Shown: piece after piece, positions 8,819 through 17,335 of the stretch
Numbering within the stretch: the stretch's first letter is position 1
How the letters are laid out: each line of letters begins with the position of its first letter
Origin: Acuticoccus sediminis
Lineage (GTDB): Bacteria > Pseudomonadota > Alphaproteobacteria > Rhizobiales > Amorphaceae
Length of the DNA: 64,000 nt
Assembly: GCF_003258595.1 (NCBI RefSeq)
Contig: NZ_QHHQ01000002.1
Location: forward strand, 806,001 to 870,000
Direction: 5' to 3'
The notes under the pieces: model-generated
Databases searched by the model: none
What the model was told of the DNA's origin: nothing
Seen by the model: only the letters and a program-made list of their open reading frames with translations
Program-made: the position numbers and the translations under genes

Positions 8819-9139
8819 ATGAGACTTCCGCCGCCGCTGGATACCTATTTCGAGGCGCAGACGACCGCAGACGCGGACCGCATGGCCGCGACCTTCGCCC
8901 CGGGCGGCGTCGTCAGGGACGAGGGACTCCTGCATCGCGGACCCGGCGCCATCCGGGCGTGGTGGCTGGCCGCGAAGCGGCAATACGACCATGTCGCCGA
9001 ACCGCTCGAGCTTTCGCATGCCGATGGACGCGTCGTCGTGCGGGCGAGAGTCTCCGGCGCGTTCGAAGGCAGTCCCGTCGTGCTCGACTTCGCCTTCCGG
9101 CTCAGCGGCGGAAGGATCGCCGAGCTGGAGGTCCGTTGA
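8819..9139 (+). CDS. SnoaL-like/NTF2-fold small protein
   Basis: A 106-residue single-domain protein with the helix-then-curved-sheet pattern of NTF2/SnoaL proteins: [29 protein letters not shown], then GPGAIRAWW, then three strands ending in a typical [13 protein letters not shown]. Such proteins are isomerases, hydratases or ligand-binding partners. The ATG follows a GGACAGGAGAGAG ribosome-binding region. It overlaps the SDR start (TGATG), so the two form a small operon under the divergent LysR. The substrate is not recognisable. Confidence 0.8.
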   Translation: MRLPPPLDTYFEAQTTADADRMAATFAPGGVVRDEGLLHRGPGAIRAWWLAAKRQYDHVAEPLELSHADGRVVVRARVSGAFEGSPVVLDFAFRLSGGRIAELEVR

Positions 9140-9918
9140 TGAAGCCGTTCCTGACACTCGCAGGCAAGCGGGCGCTCGTGACCGCGGGCACGAAGGGCGC
9201 GGGCGCCGCCACCGTGGCGCTGCTGCGTGAGCTCGGCGCGGACGTCCTGACGGCCGCCCGGTCCCGTCCCGAACCGGTCTCCGAGGACCGCTTCGTGGCG
9301 GCGGACCTGACGACCGAAGCAGGGTGCCGGACCGTCGCCGCGGCGGTATGCGAACGTCTCGGCGGTGTGGACATCGTTGTCCACATGCTGGGCGGCTCGT
9401 CCGCGCCGGCCGGTGGCTTCGCGGTGCTGAGCGAGGCGGAGTGGAGGAGGGAGCTCGACCTCAACCTCTTCCCCGCCGTACGCCTCGACCGGGCGCTGGT
9501 CCCGCAGATGTTGGCCGGTGGTGGCGGTGTCGTCATCCACGTGACCTCGATCCAGCGCCTCCTGCCGCTGCCGGAGGCGACGACGGCCTACGCCGCCGCG
9601 AAGGCCGCCCTGTCGACCTACAGCAAGAGCCTCTCGAAGGAGGTTTCGCCGAAGGGCGTGCGGGTCGTGCGCGTGTCGCCGGGGTGGATCGAGACGGAGG
9701 CGTCCGTCCATCTCGCCGAGCGCCTCGCCGCCGAGGCGGGGACGGACTACGAGGGCGGAAGCCAGATCATCATGGACGCGCTCGGCGGCATTCCCCTCGG
9801 CCGTCCCGCGAGGCCGGAGGAGGTCGCGAGCCTCGTCGCCTTCCTCGTTTCGGACAGGGCGGCCAGCATCACGGGCGCGGAATACGTCATCGATGGCGGT
9901 ACCGTTCCGACGGGGTGA
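9139..9918 (+). CDS. Short-chain dehydrogenase/reductase (SDR)
   Basis: A 259-residue classical SDR. The Rossmann glycine motif is TAGTKGAG (residues 15-22) and the catalytic residues are S137, Y151 and K155 (YAAAK). PGWIETEAS and the C-terminal [20 protein letters not shown] are standard. The ATG at 9139 overlaps the upstream stop by one base, which fixes the start. NAD(P)-dependent oxidation or reduction of a small alcohol or ketone is expected. It is convergent with the RidA gene at 9961. Confidence 0.9.
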   Translation: MKPFLTLAGKRALVTAGTKGAGAATVALLRELGADVLTAARSRPEPVSEDRFVAADLTTEAGCRTVAAAVCERLGGVDIVVHMLGGSSAPAGGFAVLSEAEWRRELDLNLFPAVRLDRALVPQMLAGGGGVVIHVTSIQRLLPLPEATTAYAAAKAALSTYSKSLSKEVSPKGVRVVRVSPGWIETEASVHLAERLAAEAGTDYEGGSQIIMDALGGIPLGRPARPEEVASLVAFLVSDRAASITGAEYVIDGGTVPTG

Positions 9919-9960
9919 CGCCGGGTCCCGGTGTGTGCGGGGGGCGAACCGGACGGGCGG

Positions 9961-10353
9961 TCAGCCCGCCGGGTCGGCCGCCCAGGCCTCCACCTCGCAG
10001 AGGTATTCCGGGCGGATCAGGCGGGCGACGTAGACGAAGGTGGTCGCGGGCGGATTGTCGTTGTGGAACGCGCGCCAGGCGGCCCCATAGCGCTCCATGT
10101 CGATCTCCCTGGCCATGAAGATGTTGACCTTGAAGACGTTCGCGGCCGTCAGCCCCTCGCTGGTCAGCACGCGCTCGATGTTCATGAGCGCGTTGGCGAA
10201 CTGCTCCTCCACCGTCTCCGGCAGCGCGCCCGCCGCGTCGAGGCCGAGCTGGCCGGCGATGGCGAGGACGCGCGCACCGGGCGGCACCACCGCGAGGTGG
10301 TGGTATCGCCCGACCGGCGGGGCGAGGTTCGGCGGGTTCTTCTTCTCGATCAT
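9961..10353 (-). CDS. RidA family protein
   Basis: A 130-residue protein with the YjgF/RidA pattern: VLAIAGQLGLDAAGALPETVEEQFANALMNIERVL in two parts, then VFKVNIFMAREIDMERY, and the end strand EYLCEVEAWA. The usual catalytic Arg in 'R..V.V..LP.g..vEie' is represented by ARLIRPEYLCEVE. It is the last gene of the GntR-led minus-strand operon, overlapping the ATPase gene by four bases. Imine or enamine deamination of an unstable intermediate made by the operon enzymes is a reasonable role. Confidence 0.85.
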   Translation of the reverse strand: MIEKKNPPNLAPPVGRYHHLAVVPPGARVLAIAGQLGLDAAGALPETVEEQFANALMNIERVLTSEGLTAANVFKVNIFMAREIDMERYGAAWRAFHNDNPPATTFVYVARLIRPEYLCEVEAWAADPAG

Positions 10354-11348
10354 GCTGTCTCTTTCGGCCAGGCGCCCGGATTGCGCACATAGCAGGCGAC
10401 GCGCGCGCCGGTCGGTGATGGCGCGAGGCGCGGGCGGACCGTCTCGCAGCGCGTCTCGCGGATGGGGCAGCGGGTGACGAACGGGCAGCCCGCGGGCGGA
10501 TCGATCGGGCTCGGCAACTCGCCCGAGAGGATCGTCGCCGCCCGCGCGCGCTGCGCCACCGGGTCCGGCAGCGGGATCGCGGAGAGCAGTGCCTCGGTGT
10601 AGGGGTGGGTCGGCGTGTCGAACACGGCCTCGGCGGTCCCGTCCTCCGCGACGGTGCCGAGGTACATCACCACGACGCGGTCGGCGATGTGGCGCACCAC
10701 CGAAAGGTCGTGGCTGATGAAGAGGTAGGAGAAGCCGAACTCCTCCTGCAGCCGCAGCAGCAGGTTGAGGATCTGCGAGCGGATCGACACGTCGAGCGCG
10801 GAGACCGGCTCGTCGCAGACGATGAGCTTGGGCTGCGTCGCGAGCGCACGGGCGATGACGACGCGCTGTCGCTGCCCGCCGGAGAGCTCGTTCGGATGAC
10901 GCTTGCCCTGGCCGGGGTTGAGGCCCACCACCTCGAGGAGGTGCGCGACCCGTGCCTTGCGCTCCTTTGCGGGCATGCCGGCGATGATGAGCGGCTCGGC
11001 GATCGAGTAGTTCACGCTGAGCTTCGGATTGAGGGCGGACACCGGGTCCTGGAAGACCACCTGCATCTCGCGGCGCAACGCGGCGCGGCGGGCCGGCGAC
11101 GCGCCGAGGAGATCTTCGCCGTCGAAGGCGATGCGCCCGCCCGTCGGCTGAACCAGGCCGAGGATGGCGTTGCCGGCCGTCGACTTGCCGCAACCCGATT
11201 CTCCGACCAGCGCGACGGTCTCGCCGCGGCCGATCTCGATGGAGAAGCCGTCGACGGCCTTCACCGTGCCCGTCCTGCCGCCAAGCCAGCCGCCGCGTAC
11301 GGGGAAGTGGACCTTGAGGTCCTCCACCTGAAGAAGCGGCGCGGTCAT
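10350..11348 (-). CDS. Dipeptide/oligopeptide ABC transporter ATP-binding protein, DppF type
   Basis: A 332-residue cytosolic ATPase. Walker A is GESGCGKST, the Q-loop VFQDPVSALNP, the signature LSGGQRQR and Walker B IVCDEP. The C-terminal oligopeptide extension contains the cysteine cluster CPFVTRCPIRETRCE that in Dpp/Opp/Nik ATPases binds an iron-sulfur cluster. It pairs with the DppD-type ATPase encoded immediately upstream (ATGA overlap) and serves the permeases at 15537-17314. Confidence 0.93.
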   Translation of the reverse strand: MTAPLLQVEDLKVHFPVRGGWLGGRTGTVKAVDGFSIEIGRGETVALVGESGCGKSTAGNAILGLVQPTGGRIAFDGEDLLGASPARRAALRREMQVVFQDPVSALNPKLSVNYSIAEPLIIAGMPAKERKARVAHLLEVVGLNPGQGKRHPNELSGGQRQRVVIARALATQPKLIVCDEPVSALDVSIRSQILNLLLRLQEEFGFSYLFISHDLSVVRHIADRVVVMYLGTVAEDGTAEAVFDTPTHPYTEALLSAIPLPDPVAQRARAATILSGELPSPIDPPAGCPFVTRCPIRETRCETVRPRLAPSPTGARVACYVRNPGAWPKETA

Positions 11349-12316
11349 AGGGAGCGCTCCATGCGGTCGATGTGCCAGCAGGCGGAGGCGTGCGCGGCGG
11401 CGACGGTTTCGAGCGGCGGCTCCTCGGCGCAGGCGTCGTCGGCGAGCGGGCAGCGGGTGCGGAAGCGACACCCGGTCGGCCACTGGCTGACGTCCGGCAC
11501 GGTGCCCTCGATGGTCCGGAGCGGCTCCTTCCGGGCGCCTGTGAGACGCGGGATCGTCGAGAGCAGCAGCCGCGTGTAGGGGTGGCTCGGCCGGGCGAAC
11601 AGCTCCTCGACCGGCGCGGTCTCGACGATGCGTCCGCCGTACATGACGCAGACGCGGTCCGCGATGTCCGCCACGACGCCCATGTCGTGCGTGATGAGGA
11701 GGATCGCCGTCCCCCGCTCCTCGCGCAGGGTCTTCATGAGGCGCAGGATCTGGGCCTGGATGGTCACGTCGAGCGCGGTCGTCGGCTCGTCGGCGATGAG
11801 AAGGCGCGGGTTGGAGATGAGCGCCGAGGCGATCATGACGCGCTGGCACATGCCGCCGGAAAGCTCCGCCGGAAGCTGCCGCGCGCGCCGCTCCGGCTGC
11901 GGGATGCCGACGCGGCGCAGCATCTCGACCGCCTGGCGCGCGGCCTCCCGGCCGGAGGCGGCGCCGTGGACGACGAGGCTTTCGGCCACCTGCTCGCCGA
12001 CCGGCAGGAGCGGGTTGAGTGAGGCGATGGGCTCCTGGAAGATCATCGACAGGGCGACCCCGCGAAGCGCCCGCATCTGCGCCTCGGACCTCGTGAGGAG
12101 GTCGTCGCCGTCGAGGCGCACGTGGCCCGACGTCGCCTTCGCCGCCGCCGGCAGGAGGCCCATGACGGAGAGTGCGGTAAGGCTCTTGCCCGAGCCCGAC
12201 TCCCCGACAATCGCCACCACCTCGCCCGGCATGACCGACAACGAGACGCGGTCGACGACGGGGCGGCCGCCGATCTCGGTGACGAGATTCTCGACGACGA
12301 GGACGGGATCAGCCAT
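11345..12316 (-). CDS. Dipeptide/oligopeptide ABC transporter ATP-binding protein, DppD type
   Basis: A 323-residue ATPase. Walker A is GESGSGKSL, the Q-loop IFQEPIASLNP, the signature LSGGMCQRV (Met-Cys in place of the usual Gln-Arg) and Walker B LIADEP. The C-terminal cysteine motif CRFRTRCPLADDAC is present. The frame is open beyond the start, but the ATG at 12316 begins the conserved first strand. The start overlaps the end of the GGT-like gene (12309), tying it to the same operon. Confidence 0.92.
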   Translation of the reverse strand: MADPVLVVENLVTEIGGRPVVDRVSLSVMPGEVVAIVGESGSGKSLTALSVMGLLPAAAKATSGHVRLDGDDLLTRSEAQMRALRGVALSMIFQEPIASLNPLLPVGEQVAESLVVHGAASGREAARQAVEMLRRVGIPQPERRARQLPAELSGGMCQRVMIASALISNPRLLIADEPTTALDVTIQAQILRLMKTLREERGTAILLITHDMGVVADIADRVCVMYGGRIVETAPVEELFARPSHPYTRLLLSTIPRLTGARKEPLRTIEGTVPDVSQWPTGCRFRTRCPLADDACAEEPPLETVAAAHASACWHIDRMERSL

Positions 12317-13853
12317 CCCCGGCCTCCGCCGCGACGCTCGCCCAGGGGCTCGAATGGTGTGCCATCGCGACGTTGACGCCCGCGCCGACGTCACGCGCGG
12401 CGGCGGAGGGGATCGCGAAGTTGGTCGGGTAGAGCGTATCGGCGACGATCTCCACCGGGTAGGCGGTGGCGACCCTGGCGGCGATGTCCTCCCCGGCGGT
12501 GCGGTTGACCTTGATCGTCGGGGTCGAGCAGTCGAGCCTGGGGGTCTGGAAGGCGTCCTCCAGGCTCATGCCGAAGTCGACCACGTAGGAGAGGATCTGC
12601 GCCACGGTCGGGAAGATCATCCGCCCGCCGGCCGCGCCGAGCGCCAGCACCGGCAGCCCGTCCTTCAGCATCAGGACGGGGCACATGTTGGCGAGAGGCT
12701 TGGCGCCGGGGGCGATGGCGTTGGCGGTGCCGGGGCGCGGGTCGAACCACATCATCCCGTTGTTCATCAGGATGCCGGAGCGCGGAGGCACCACCTTGGA
12801 CCCGAAGCGCGACAGGATGGTGTTGGTCAGCGAGACCATGCTGCCGTTCCGGTCGACCACGCTGACGTGGCTCGTGCAGTCGCCCCCCGCCGCCGCGTGG
12901 CCCATGGTGTTGAGACGGTCCGCATAGGTCTCGCGGATCGAGCGGGCGTAGGCGAGCGCGCTGTCGGCGTTAGGCGCGGCGCCCGGCGCCCAGGCCTCGA
13001 GCCGGCCCAGCGCGGCGAGGAGGCTCGGCCCGCCGGACAGGCCCGGGATCACGGCGAGGTCGTGGCCACGGTAGGACCCGCGCAGCGGCTCGCGCCACGT
13101 GGCCTGGTATGCCGCGAAGTCGGCGGCCGAGGCGCGTGAGCCGCCGGCGGCGAGCTCCCCGGCGAGGATCGCCGCAGTCTCACCCTCGTAGAAGTCGCGC
13201 GCGCCGTTCTTCTGGAGGCGCTTCAGGAGCGCGGCCTGGCCGGGCATCGGCAATGCGCCGTCCTCCGGTCCCGGCACGAAGGGCGGGCCGCCGTCCGGCA
13301 GGAAGAGCGCGGTCGCGCCGGGGTCGGTCCGCAGGTTACGCGCGTCGATCGAGATGCAGAGCGAGGAGAACCAGTCGATCGCCATGCCCCGCTCGGCGAA
13401 GCGGATCGCCGGTTCCAGCGCATCGCCGAACGAGAGGGTGCCGAACCGTTCGAGCGCCGCCGAAAGCCCCGCGATGGTGCCGGGAATGGCGATCGACGGG
13501 TAGCCGATGACGTTGCGGTCGTCCTTGACCTTCGGCCACTGGAACCAGCCGCCGGCGCCGTCCTCGAGCGGATAGTCGGCCGGGTTCAGCGCCTTCGGGG
13601 CGACGACGTTGAAGTCGAGCGTCGCCACCTCGCCGGAGCCGCCGTCGGCGTGGAGCATGAAGCCGCCGCCGCCGACGCCGGAGAGCCATGGCTCCAGCAC
13701 CGACAGGCACAGCACGGTGACGACCGCCGCGTCCATGGCGTTGCCGCCCGCGGCGAGCACCGCGGCACCGGCCTCCGCCGCCTCGCGGTTCTGGGCCGCG
13801 ACGAGGCCGCCGGCGGAGCGGACCTCCCGGCGCCGGACCGTCCAGGTCTGCAT
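12309..13853 (-). CDS. Gamma-glutamyltransferase-fold Ntn-hydrolase, probably cytosolic and not a classical GGT
   Basis: A 514-residue protein of the GGT family. The nucleophile is T327 in the motif DCTSHVSVVD, where autocleavage normally makes the two subunits. GGNAMDAAV, SGVGGGGFML and the C-terminal LGAAGGRMIFPTVAQ are family landmarks. It has no signal peptide, unlike periplasmic GGT. The segment that is PLSSM in E. coli GGT, whose serines hold the gamma-glutamyl alpha-carboxylate, reads PLANM here (residues 386-390). These features point to another amide, as in the oxamate amidohydrolase HpxW, which has the same fold. The start overlaps the upstream deacetylase stop (TGATG). Confidence 0.85.
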   Translation of the reverse strand: MQTWTVRRREVRSAGGLVAAQNREAAEAGAAVLAAGGNAMDAAVVTVLCLSVLEPWLSGVGGGGFMLHADGGSGEVATLDFNVVAPKALNPADYPLEDGAGGWFQWPKVKDDRNVIGYPSIAIPGTIAGLSAALERFGTLSFGDALEPAIRFAERGMAIDWFSSLCISIDARNLRTDPGATALFLPDGGPPFVPGPEDGALPMPGQAALLKRLQKNGARDFYEGETAAILAGELAAGGSRASAADFAAYQATWREPLRGSYRGHDLAVIPGLSGGPSLLAALGRLEAWAPGAAPNADSALAYARSIRETYADRLNTMGHAAAGGDCTSHVSVVDRNGSMVSLTNTILSRFGSKVVPPRSGILMNNGMMWFDPRPGTANAIAPGAKPLANMCPVLMLKDGLPVLALGAAGGRMIFPTVAQILSYVVDFGMSLEDAFQTPRLDCSTPTIKVNRTAGEDIAARVATAYPVEIVADTLYPTNFAIPSAAARDVGAGVNVAMAHHSSPWASVAAEAGDG

Positions 13854-14728
13854 CAGCCGATCCACGCCGGGTGGCCCTCGACCCCGGCCGGGATCGAGGC
13901 GTCCACCACGTAGGCGTCCTTCTGCGTCGCGTCGTGATGCGCGGCGATCTCGCCGACGGTCGCCCACCAGACGTCCTTCTCGGCGGTGATCCGCTCGAAC
14001 AGCTTCTCCAGCAGGGCGATGCGCTGGGCGCGGCCGGAGATCCAGTCGTGCACCGTCAGCATGAAGAGGCTGCCGTAGCGGTGCAGCACCGACCACTCGT
14101 CGAGCCAGCCGTCGAGGATGGGGCCGGGCGCGGACGGGGGCGCGAGGTCGCCGCCACCGCCGAGATAGCGAAAGAACACCGCGTCATCGAGGAGCCACTG
14201 CACCGGCACTTCGGTGACGCCGTTCACCGTGTAGGGATGCTCGTAGCCCATCAGGGAGGAATCGTAGAAGCCGAAGCGCTTCACCTCGGCGAGCATGTGC
14301 GGCGTCATCTCCCACGCCGGGGAGCGGAAGCCCTTCGGGCGCTGCCCGGTCTGCTTCTCGAAGAGCGCCAGGGAGGCTTCCAGCGCGTGGGTGAAGCCGG
14401 CGTCGGAGAGGTCGTTCGCGAGTTCGTGGAAATAGCCGTGGAGGCCGATCTCGTGGCCCCGCCCGACGAGGGCGGGAAGGATCTCGGGGTAGTCCTCCGC
14501 GGTCTTGGCGGGAACGAAGAAGGTGCCCTTGATGCCGTAGCGCTCGATGGTGTCGAGGACGCGCCAGAGGCCGACGCGAGGGCCGAAGCGGCGCTGCTCG
14601 AGGTGCGACAGGAGCGGCGGCATGCCCTTGCGGTGGTTCCAGAAGTGCGGCGAGTGCGCGTCGAGGTCGAGCGTGAAGCAGGCCGCGCTCCTGTAGCCGT
14701 CCGGCCAGGCGTAGGTGTCTTGAGGCAT
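13853..14728 (-). CDS. Polysaccharide deacetylase-family hydrolase, PuuE/allantoinase-like
   Basis: A 291-residue NodB-fold carbohydrate esterase family protein. Metal-site residues visible are D21/D23 (TLDLDAHS), H97 and H101 (IGLHGYFHE), with FRSPAWEMT and LTVHDW later. The cytosolic form without signal peptide, and the sequence style (YGIKGTFFVPAKTAEDYPEI split by G), resemble PuuE allantoinases and related C-N hydrolases rather than cell-wall deacetylases. Start ATG at 14728 has AAAGGA 8 nt upstream. Its neighbour is a GGT-fold amidohydrolase, so a two-step amide or ureide breakdown is plausible. Confidence 0.82.
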   Translation of the reverse strand: MPQDTYAWPDGYRSAACFTLDLDAHSPHFWNHRKGMPPLLSHLEQRRFGPRVGLWRVLDTIERYGIKGTFFVPAKTAEDYPEILPALVGRGHEIGLHGYFHELANDLSDAGFTHALEASLALFEKQTGQRPKGFRSPAWEMTPHMLAEVKRFGFYDSSLMGYEHPYTVNGVTEVPVQWLLDDAVFFRYLGGGGDLAPPSAPGPILDGWLDEWSVLHRYGSLFMLTVHDWISGRAQRIALLEKLFERITAEKDVWWATVGEIAAHHDATQKDAYVVDASIPAGVEGHPAWIG

Positions 14729-14738
14729 CGTCGGTCCT

Positions 14739-15530
14739 TTAGAGCGGGTGCTTCTTGTCCTGGTAGACGTCGAGCGAGCCGATCGAGTTGCCGCCGTCGA
14801 CCGTGAGCGTCGCGCCGGTGATGTAGGCGGCCGCGCTGGAGGCAAGGTAGAGCGCGGCGGGGCCGATGTCCTCGGCCGTCGAGGCGCGGCCCAGCGGCAC
14901 GGCGGCGGTCACGCGCCTGACGTGCTCGTCCGCGAGCTGACTCACCGACGAGCCGGCGGAGAAGCCCGGCTCCAGCGCGTTGACGCGGATCCCGAACTCG
15001 GCGAGCTCCAGCGCGAGACCCTTGGTGAGGCGCTCGAGCGCCGTCTTCGACGTGCAGTAGGGCACCACGGTGCGGCGCATCTTGCGCGCCGCGCCGGACG
15101 AGATGTTGATGATCGCGCCTTTGGTGCCCTGCGCGATCATCTGCTTCGCGAGACCGGTGGACAGCACGAACGGGGCCCTGAGGTTGATCCCCATGATGCG
15201 GTCCCACTCGGCGACGTCGATGTCGAGCAGGAAGCCGGAGGGGTAGACGCCGGCGTTGTTGAGGAGGACGTCCGCCGCGCCGAACCGCGTGCCGACGGCG
15301 GTGACGAGCGCGGCCATCGATGCGTCGTCCGTGAGGTCGGCCGCGTGGGCGAAGCTGCCCTCGGGCGGGGCGATCTCGGCGAGCGTGGCGTCGAGCGCGG
15401 CCGGGTCGGTGTCGGTGAGGCAGAGGCGTGCGCCTTCGCGCGCGAAGGTCGCCGCGAGGCGCTTGCCGTAAAGGCCCGCCGCGCCGGTGACCACCACCGC
15501 CTTGCCCTTGAATTCGCCTTCGAAGTTCAA
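14739..15530 (-). CDS. Short-chain dehydrogenase/reductase (SDR)
   Basis: A 263-residue classical SDR. The cofactor motif is TGAAGLYG (15-22) with acidic D40 after the second strand, suggesting NAD preference. N91-N92-A93-G94 and catalytic S144, Y158 and K162 (YCTSK) follow. The start is TTG at 15530, with AAGG about nine bases upstream and only six bases after the permease stop. It is fourth from the transporter genes in the GntR-led operon and presumably oxidises or reduces the imported compound or its hydrolysis product. Confidence 0.88.
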   Translation of the reverse strand: MNFEGEFKGKAVVVTGAAGLYGKRLAATFAREGARLCLTDTDPAALDATLAEIAPPEGSFAHAADLTDDASMAALVTAVGTRFGAADVLLNNAGVYPSGFLLDIDVAEWDRIMGINLRAPFVLSTGLAKQMIAQGTKGAIINISSGAARKMRRTVVPYCTSKTALERLTKGLALELAEFGIRVNALEPGFSAGSSVSQLADEHVRRVTAAVPLGRASTAEDIGPAALYLASSAAAYITGATLTVDGGNSIGSLDVYQDKKHPL

Positions 15531-15536
15531 CGCAGT

Positions 15537-16394
15537 TTACCTTGATTTGGGATCGAACCTGTCGCGGAGCGCGTCGCCGATGAGGTTGACCGACAGGATG
15601 AGGAGGAAGAGGCAGAGTCCCGGGAACGTCGCGATCCAGAAGGCCGAGCCGACGTAGTTGCGTCCGACCGAGAGCATCGCGCCCCAGCTCGCCGTCGGTG
15701 GCTGGACGCCGAGGCCGAGGAAGGAGAGGCCCGCCTCGAACAGCACCATCAGCCCGAACTCCAGCGTCGCCACCACGACGAGGGGGCCGATGATGTTGGG
15801 CAGGATGTGCAGAAAGAGGACCCGCACCGGCCCCGCGCCCATGAAGCGGGCGATGCGCACGTAGGGCTGTCCGGCGACCGACAGGGTCTGCCCGTAGGCG
15901 ACGCGGGCGTAGCGCGGCCAGCGGGTGAGGGCGAGCACAAGGACGACGTTGACGAAGCCGGGCCCCAGCACGGCGACGGTGATGATCGCGAGGAGGATTG
16001 CCGGGACCGACAGGAAGATGTCGACGATGCGCATGATGATCGTCTCGATCCACCCGCGGTAGTACCCCGCCGCCATGCCGAGCACGGTACCGACGACGGA
16101 CGACAGGGCCACCGAGAGAAGCGCGACGGAGAGCGAGATCCGCGCGCCGTAGATGATGCGGCTGAGGAGGTCGCGTCCCAGCTCGTCGGAGCCGAGGAGG
16201 TAGTAGAACCGTCGCGCCTCCGTCCCCGGCGGCTTGAGCCGGCCGAGGAGGTTCTGCGCGTTGGGGTCGTACGGCGCGAGGTACGGCGCGAAGATCGCCA
16301 CGACCACGAAGGCGAGGAAGATCGCGACGAACGGCAGCACGCCGGCGCGGATCCTCCGGCGTCCCGGCCGGGCGGCGGGGGCGGCGGCGGTCAC
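15537..16394 (-). CDS. Dipeptide/oligopeptide ABC transporter permease, DppC type
   Basis: A 285-residue inner-membrane permease. An N-terminal transmembrane segment (about 17-39) precedes LGSDELGRDLLSRIIYG, the DppC hallmark. Later come five more segments and the EAA-type coupling motif around YVRIARFMGAGPVRVLFLHILPN. The GTG start at 16394 overlaps the DppB-type stop at 16391 by four bases. It forms a heterodimer with the DppB-type subunit. Confidence 0.92.
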   Translation of the reverse strand: MTAAAPAARPGRRRIRAGVLPFVAIFLAFVVVAIFAPYLAPYDPNAQNLLGRLKPPGTEARRFYYLLGSDELGRDLLSRIIYGARISLSVALLSVALSSVVGTVLGMAAGYYRGWIETIIMRIVDIFLSVPAILLAIITVAVLGPGFVNVVLVLALTRWPRYARVAYGQTLSVAGQPYVRIARFMGAGPVRVLFLHILPNIIGPLVVVATLEFGLMVLFEAGLSFLGLGVQPPTASWGAMLSVGRNYVGSAFWIATFPGLCLFLLILSVNLIGDALRDRFDPKSR

Positions 16395-17314
16395 GACGCC
16401 CCCAGGCGGATGCGCGGGTCGACCACGGTGTAGAGGACGTCCGCGAGGAAGTTGAGCGCGATCGTGACGAACGCGCCGATGAGGACGATCCCCTGCACCA
16501 CCAGGAAGTCCCGTGCGACGATCGACTGCACCGTGAGGAGCCCGAGCCCCGGCCAGGCGAACACCGTCTCGACGATGACCGCGCCCGCCAGGAGCTGCGA
16601 GATCTCGAGCGCCGCGACCGAGATCACGGGGATCGCGGCGTTGCGCATCAGGTGGCGGCGGAAGAGCCGCCCCGTCGCGACACCGCGGGCACGGGCCGAG
16701 CGTACGTAGTCCTTCGACAGCTCGTCGAGGACCGCGGTGCGGGTGACGCGGGCGAAGGTCGCCATCGACAGGAGCCCCAGCGCGAGCGAGGGCAGCACGA
16801 GGTTGGCAAGGCCCCCCGCGCCGGACGGCGGCAGCCAGCCGAGCCAGACCGCGAAGACCATGATGAAGAGGATGCCGGACCAGAACGTCGGCATCGACTG
16901 CGAGGCGAAGACGAAGCCGGTGAGGATCTGCGTCCACCGCCTGTCGCGCCACAGCGCCATCGTCACGCCGAGCGGCACGCCGAGCCCGAACGAGACGAGA
17001 AGCGCGCCTGCCGCGAGCTGGAGCGTGTAGGGCACACGCGCCGCGATGATGTCCGTCACCGGGATGCGCTGCACGTAGGACCGGCCGAAGTCGAAGTGGG
17101 CGACGTCGGTCAGGAAGGTCCAGTACTGCACGACGAGGGGCGTATCGAGGCCGAGGGAGGCGCGCATCGCCTCGATGTCGGTCTGCGTCGCGGTCTCGGG
17201 CACGAGGAGGTAGGTGGGATCGCCGGTCAGACGCTGGATGAAGAACACCAGCGTCATGACCCCGAAGATGGCGACGGCAGCCTGGCCGAGCCGGCGGAGA
17301 ATGAAGAGTGCCAT
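16391..17314 (-). CDS. Dipeptide/oligopeptide ABC transporter permease, DppB type
   Basis: A 307-residue permease with the DppB opening FILRRLGQAAVAIFGVMTLVFFI, the periplasmic domain containing LGLDTPLVVQYWTFL, and the EAA motif DYVRSARARGVATGRLFRRHLMRNA split by the invariant G. VETVFAWPGLG and the C-terminal VDPRIRL are typical. It lies 21 nt after the second binding-protein gene. One permease pair thus seems to serve two binding proteins. Confidence 0.92.
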   Translation of the reverse strand: MALFILRRLGQAAVAIFGVMTLVFFIQRLTGDPTYLLVPETATQTDIEAMRASLGLDTPLVVQYWTFLTDVAHFDFGRSYVQRIPVTDIIAARVPYTLQLAAGALLVSFGLGVPLGVTMALWRDRRWTQILTGFVFASQSMPTFWSGILFIMVFAVWLGWLPPSGAGGLANLVLPSLALGLLSMATFARVTRTAVLDELSKDYVRSARARGVATGRLFRRHLMRNAAIPVISVAALEISQLLAGAVIVETVFAWPGLGLLTVQSIVARDFLVVQGIVLIGAFVTIALNFLADVLYTVVDPRIRLGAS

Positions 17315-17335
17315 GGATGCCGGCTCGCCCCGCCG

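Noticed and set aside
12317-14096. N-terminal extension of the GGT-like protein and similar extensions of permeases and ATPases
   Set aside because: The extra residues lie in frames overlapping neighbouring genes and look random. Starts were set by start/stop overlaps and family N-termini.
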